A stretch of DNA of 64,000 bases, from positions 9,909,968 to 9,973,967 of the forward strand of contig NC_037262.1 of the NCBI RefSeq assembly GCF_000002425.4, read 5' to 3'. Below are positions 59,657 through 64,000 of the stretch, in pieces; within the stretch, counting starts at the first letter, position 1, and the number at the start of each line of letters is the position of its first letter. The notes under the pieces were generated by a model. It had not been told where the DNA came from and searched no databases. It worked only from the letters and a program-made list of their open reading frames with translations. The position numbers and the translations under genes were made by a program. The stretch comes from Physcomitrium patens (taxonomy: Eukaryota; Streptophyta; Bryopsida; Funariales; Funariaceae).

Positions 59657-62600
59657 ACATTCATATTGCTTATTAAAGTTTATAGTGCAATGAGTAGTAA
59701 AGAAGAATCAATCTTAAAAACTTCTAATAAATGAAGGCTCCTTTTCCATTTGTAGAGCAAAGATTCTATATACATGAAAGATTGTACCACCTTATGCAAT
59801 TGTAAAAAGTAGCACATTATATAGACATAGATTGAATCTTATAAGACTATATGTAGAGTCAAAATAAACTACTTAGAAGAATCAAATCATTCATCTTCTA
59901 GGTAGCAATAGAATATATTATTTTCTAAAGATTAGAATTTTAAATCGCAATTCATATAATTATGCATATGGTGGCATCTATTTTTTATATTATTTTTTTT
60001 GAATTATTCACTTAATACTCTTTTTTGTTCAAATAACCATATATTTATTTTTAGAATTTTGAAATTATCTTTTATTAGTTATTATAATTATAATTATAAA
60101 TACTTTATAATTATTTTTATAAGATATATTAAATTATTATTATTAAAATTTTATAATTTATTATTTGATATTAAAATAGATACAAAAAAAAATCTCAATC
60201 TATTGAAAGCTTAAATTAAAAATTCTTTAGTATTTTGCAATATTTTGTGATCTTTATAATATTTGTTAGAAGCTTTAAGAAAATCTTGATGCTAAAGTTT
60301 ATAAAAAATAGCAAAAAAAAAGAAAAATAAAAAGAAAAAATCTTAGTCTCTTTAAAATAAATCTTCTAACAATCTAAGTCTTTTGATTTTTTATTCTTAT
60401 ATCTTGTCATATATCTAATTTTGTTTCATATTCATTCTTTCTTTATTGATATTTTGATTTTTTACAATTATATTTTTAATATCTTAGCAAAGCTATGTTT
60501 TTAATAATTTATCAATTTATATATTCATATAAATAAATAAATAAATAACTTTATTTTTTTAAAAGTAATATTATATTTTGAGAGTATTTTTGAAAGTTGC
60601 AAACTACCTACATTTAAATTAACATCTTGCCTTATTATTATCTTTTCTCAAAAAAAAACTTAAATATATTGCCATTACTTTAGAAAAATTAGATGTAATT
60701 ATAGAGAAATTATAAAAAAAAAAAATCACAGTAATATAATACATGCTCTTAAAATATGTTGAGATATTAAAAATATCCATGTATTCTTGATAATAGCATA
60801 TCTATTATTCACTTTTGTGATAATTATAAATACACCTTTTGACAGCAATAAGTTATAATCTATTATTATTTTTAGCTTATTATGAGACCTAACCACAACT
60901 CTTTTTTTCAATTTCTAGGCCTTAAATGGCTTCAAAGTATAGAGCTATATTTCCACAATCTATGAAGAGTACACAAAGTTGAATCTTTATAAAAATCATG
61001 GTCTCTGACTAAGTCATCTTGTCTCCTATGCTTTTGGAAATGCAACATACTTTCTTTTTCAACCTCTAAAGACATCTGGTAGTATATTCAATTGTCATGG
61101 TTGTCTTCTCTATAAGCAACCAATCATATATTTGTGAGGCTACCAATACTCTCAATATAGATTTTAACATTATTTGTACTTAAAATAACTTCTATCTTAT
61201 AAATCATCAATTCTTTTTATCTAATAGGACTTAAATAAAATTTAATACTTAAACAAGTACTTTCTAATAGAAGAAAATAGGATATCTTTCCATTTGCAAG
61301 GACTATCTATAGTGGTAATTCACTTGATTTTTCTAGCACCTATACATAAAAAAGAAATTTTGTATTAATTCCTCAATCATTTACCTAGACTTGTAGCGAC
61401 TTTCTATTCTAATCTTATTTTTGCTATAAAGTCTAAAGAATTAGTAATTATTAATGCATAATTAACCATTTCCATTTCAATTTTTTTTATTGTATTTATT
61501 GCTGTTTCCATAATCCATTCATATCCTTCACCAAAATACAAATAAGTAGTGAAGTATGAAAATCCATCTCTTTGTTTTTGTTAGATCTATTCTTTGCTTC
61601 TAGTTCACAAATAATTGCTCTTTAGTTGTAACAAGCCCTTGTAATAGCAAATCCTATATAAATCTTATTCTTTCAGTTAAGTACTAAGTTAGACTGAGCA
61701 TTCTTTTTAACCATTTTTGAAACTTTGAATACTACAAAATGAAATTACCTAGGCCTCATGTATTGTGGTTATCTTTGATTTGTAAATAAGAAATTCAAAT
61801 CACCCTTCGACATTTGGTTCTTTAGGAAGTTTACATCTAGCTAGTAAGTACAATATTATAGTATTTTTTAAATTATATTTGGTTCTTTAGGAAGTTTACA
61901 TCTAGCTAGTAAGTACAATATTATAGTATTTTTTAAATTATATTAGCTTTGATATTCTATAGTGGATATTTTTTCAAATTCTCCATCTTCAAATGGCACC
62001 ATATTTTGTTGCGCACAATATTTGAATGGCTTTGAATCAGAAGCTTTAATTCTAGTTCACCATTGTTTCATTTCTTTACATTTTGATGCCATTCATGAGG
62101 CACATCGCTGTGGACCTCTATCTTGCTCATTGTATCTAAATTTGTACTGTTTCCTTTGAGAGAGTCTGTTAATGAAGTTGGATTGACCGGAACGACGCTC
62201 ATCTCCAATCGCGTGAATTGTAGGTCTGGCATTTTGGAGCTGAGTTGATCTCTTACATTCTCGATCTACAGTTGGGTTCGTATTCACGGTGATGGATCTT
62301 TGATGCTGAGTAAGAAAAGTAGTTGATTATTATTATTATTATTATTTTTCCTTCGTCTTAGATGATAACAGTAGCGACGAGAATCATCAGAGTTAATTCG
62401 ACAAGATGGCAGTTGACTGTAGGAGCTTCCAAGAGTCGATCACGGTGGAGGAAACTCTGGTGCACGACAAGTAGTGAGCAAGGGCGATTCCCACATGACG
62501 ATCGTCACAAACTTGATGATGATGATTAATTGATTACAATTCCGTCCCAGTTTGGAGAAAAGTATTACAATGAGCAGGCAGTGAAACGTGCATGTTCTGT

Positions 62601-63676
62601 ACGCATGTCGTTAGAGGAAGGTTTAAAACTGAGAGACTGCTCCTCTGTCTTCCGTTAGTCTGATGCTCTTAGACCCCAATCATATTGCTAGCACCAAGAC
62701 CAAAAAGAAAGTTTTACAGCTCGAAAACTTTCAAATGCTTCAAAGCTGGTGTGAGGATGTGAGAGTTAGAGTGGTCGTTAGTATAATTGGCACAAAATAA
62801 GCAGTAATTCAGAAAAAGCTGCAGTATGTTCAAGCATACGCTGGGAGAACCTTCATTGCATCCTTGCATGATACTGAACTTGAACTAGAGGGAATAGATA
62901 TCTTTTTGTCCATTTGAGAAACCAGAAAAAAGGGAATGAAAACCATTTTATGCATCTGCTGTGAAGTACTTGGAGCCGATTGTAACAATAAGAGATGATT
63001 CTAATTTTAATTCACATGAACTCTAGTTCAAGTGTATACCGATCACAACATATCTCACTCAAAATTGATTAAGAACACTGAGAGCATGCCATCAGCGTAA
63101 AATATTTAGGTTAAATCACTCATTTACAGAAGGTTCGAAAGGGTAGTGATTTAAACCCCTCTTTCCATACAAACTAGCCTCCAATCTATTTTTCTACTGC
63201 CAAATCTGCAACGGGTTCCTGCTTACCACCAAGCCGATAAAGCCCAAATCCTTGAACATTATTTCGTTTGTTGTATTTCACCCCATAGCTACGTAGGAAA
63301 TAGTGATCTAGTGCAGCACTACTGCTGCATTTTCTCAATATACAGTACATCTGATCGATTCAGATTTTTCGGCAAATCTAGTTTTAGAGTAAGACCAACA
63401 AAAGCTGATTTACTCTGAAAGACGCTCTTGCATATTCACAAAGTTGGATCCTACCCTGAGAAATTAAAACCTGCCGGAGTTCAGCAGTTTGATCACAGCA
63501 GTACTGCCATAACTGTACACGCTACAAACTTTCAAGTTTGCCACTTGGAACAGATAAAAAGGACAAGTCAGATCGTTCACTAATCTTTCAAAAAGGAAGT
63601 TGTTAGGAGCACGAGAGATATCTGGGAACCGTTCACAGTAATCGTCTCCAAGGCATGCAAGTGGAAAAGATCCAAT
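59657..63676. other. Intergenic DNA; the right part includes the 3' region of the NFU gene
   Basis: 59657-61960 is AT-rich without a recognised gene. It contains the exact tandem duplication at 61813-61942. From about 62000 the composition is balanced; an (ATT)n tract lies at 62326-62346. A 22-codon frame at 62405 (MAVDCRSFQE...) is not recognised. 63000-63676 should hold the 3' untranslated region of the minus-strand NFU gene. Confidence 0.45.
61813..61942. repeat. Exact 65-bp tandem duplication
   Basis: 61813-61877 and 61878-61942 are identical by eye (both start TTTGGTTCTTTAGG). No mismatch means a recent event or an assembly artefact. Confidence 0.95.
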
Positions 63677-64000
63677 TCAGCCGACCACATTTGCTTCTTC
63701 GTCTGAGTCCTCGTCATGGACTTCTTGAACACCTTTCACCTCTGACACATAATGCAGCAACATGTTCTCAATTCGACTTCAAGTTGACAGCTGAGCTTGG
63801 ACAGCCACTGCACGCCCCTTGCATCTTCAGCGACACTATCCCTGACTCTGGATCAAACCCCCAGTACTCAATATCGCCTCCATCAACTTGCACAGCGGGG
63901 CGGATACGGGTCTCAAGCAACTCCTTCATCATTGCTACGGTGTCATCATCATCCTCATCGGTAGCAGTGTCAGAAGCTCCCAAGTGAGACCCATAAAACA
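63677..64000 (-). pseudogene. NFU-type iron-sulfur scaffold gene, 3' part, with a two-base frameshift after CxxC (continues beyond right edge)
   Basis: NFU4/NFU5-type proteins carry or transfer Fe-S clusters in mitochondria. The minus strand from the right edge reads [19 protein letters not shown], then the NifU C-terminal domain [40 protein letters not shown] and [16 protein letters not shown], with the cluster-binding CSGC intact. At 63772-63768 the frame ends in TGA. Dropping two bases between LKS and the next codon lets the family continuation [18 protein letters not shown] read on in another frame to a TGA at 63679-63677. So a two-base deletion relative to the family has cut the protein about 14 residues after the second Cys. 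It may be a pseudogene, a tolerated truncation or an assembly error. The 5' exons lie outside the window. Confidence 0.85.

Noticed and set aside
1..64000. CRISPR arrays, bacterial operons, rRNA or tRNA genes
   Set aside because: No direct-repeat array, operon layout or rRNA/tRNA structure was seen. Everything fits a plant nuclear genome.

Overview
This is a stretch of a land-plant nuclear genome, most likely a bryophyte and best guess a moss. The clues are intron-rich plant genes, very AT-rich intergenic DNA full of (TA)n tracts, and chromodomain Ty3/Gypsy elements. The species cannot be fixed from the sequence alone.

Five host genes can be supported. (1) An OSCA/CSC1-type osmosensitive calcium channel on the minus strand (4215 to the left edge, nine exons seen, C-terminus outside). 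(2) A single-exon arabinogalactan peptide (14803-14997, +). (3) A four-exon ChaC/GGCT2-type gamma-glutamylcyclotransferase (19130-17912, -). (4) A three-exon secreted eight-cysteine lipid-transfer-like protein with an unusual charged tail (54219-55876, +). (5) The 3' end of a NFU-type Fe-S scaffold gene (64000-63677, -), which carries a two-base frameshift right after its CxxC motif. I rebuilt the exon structures by hand from GT/AG sites, reading phase and family resemblance.

The centre (22128-47821) is a nest of LTR retrotransposons resolved from target-site duplications. A Ty1/Copia element (minus, TSD GTTTT) was split by two copies of one chromodomain Gypsy family. Copy A is at 22639-30237 (plus, TSD CATCA). 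Copy B is at 35408-47546 (minus, TSD CGTGT) and sits exactly at the copia LTR/primer-site border. B was in turn split inside RNase H by a third, unrelated Gypsy-like element C (38231-43972, plus). A carries a solo LTR of the C family (28139-29389). With the inserts removed, A and B are both about 6.4 kb and the copia about 5.9 kb, which supports the reconstruction.

The most interesting signal is in A and B. The primer-binding site next to the 5' LTR is complementary not to a tRNA 3' end but to the element's own LTR, at a point exactly 31 bases downstream of its TATA box, where the transcript should begin. That is the layout expected for Tf1-like self-primed reverse transcription. The same family keeps an extra sense ORF between pol and the 3' LTR, intact in B (122 codons) and decayed in A, preceded in both copies by a splice-acceptor-like tract. 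Element C differs in every respect: a tRNA-Trp primer site, about 1.3 kb LTRs, apparent 4-bp target duplications, and an FLDD reverse transcriptase.

The rest is AT-rich intergenic DNA with microsatellites, a foldback (MITE-like) element, old LTR relics at 50370-50930 and 57170-59656, and two short tandem duplications. The host genes do not form a pathway or operon; they are independent neighbours.
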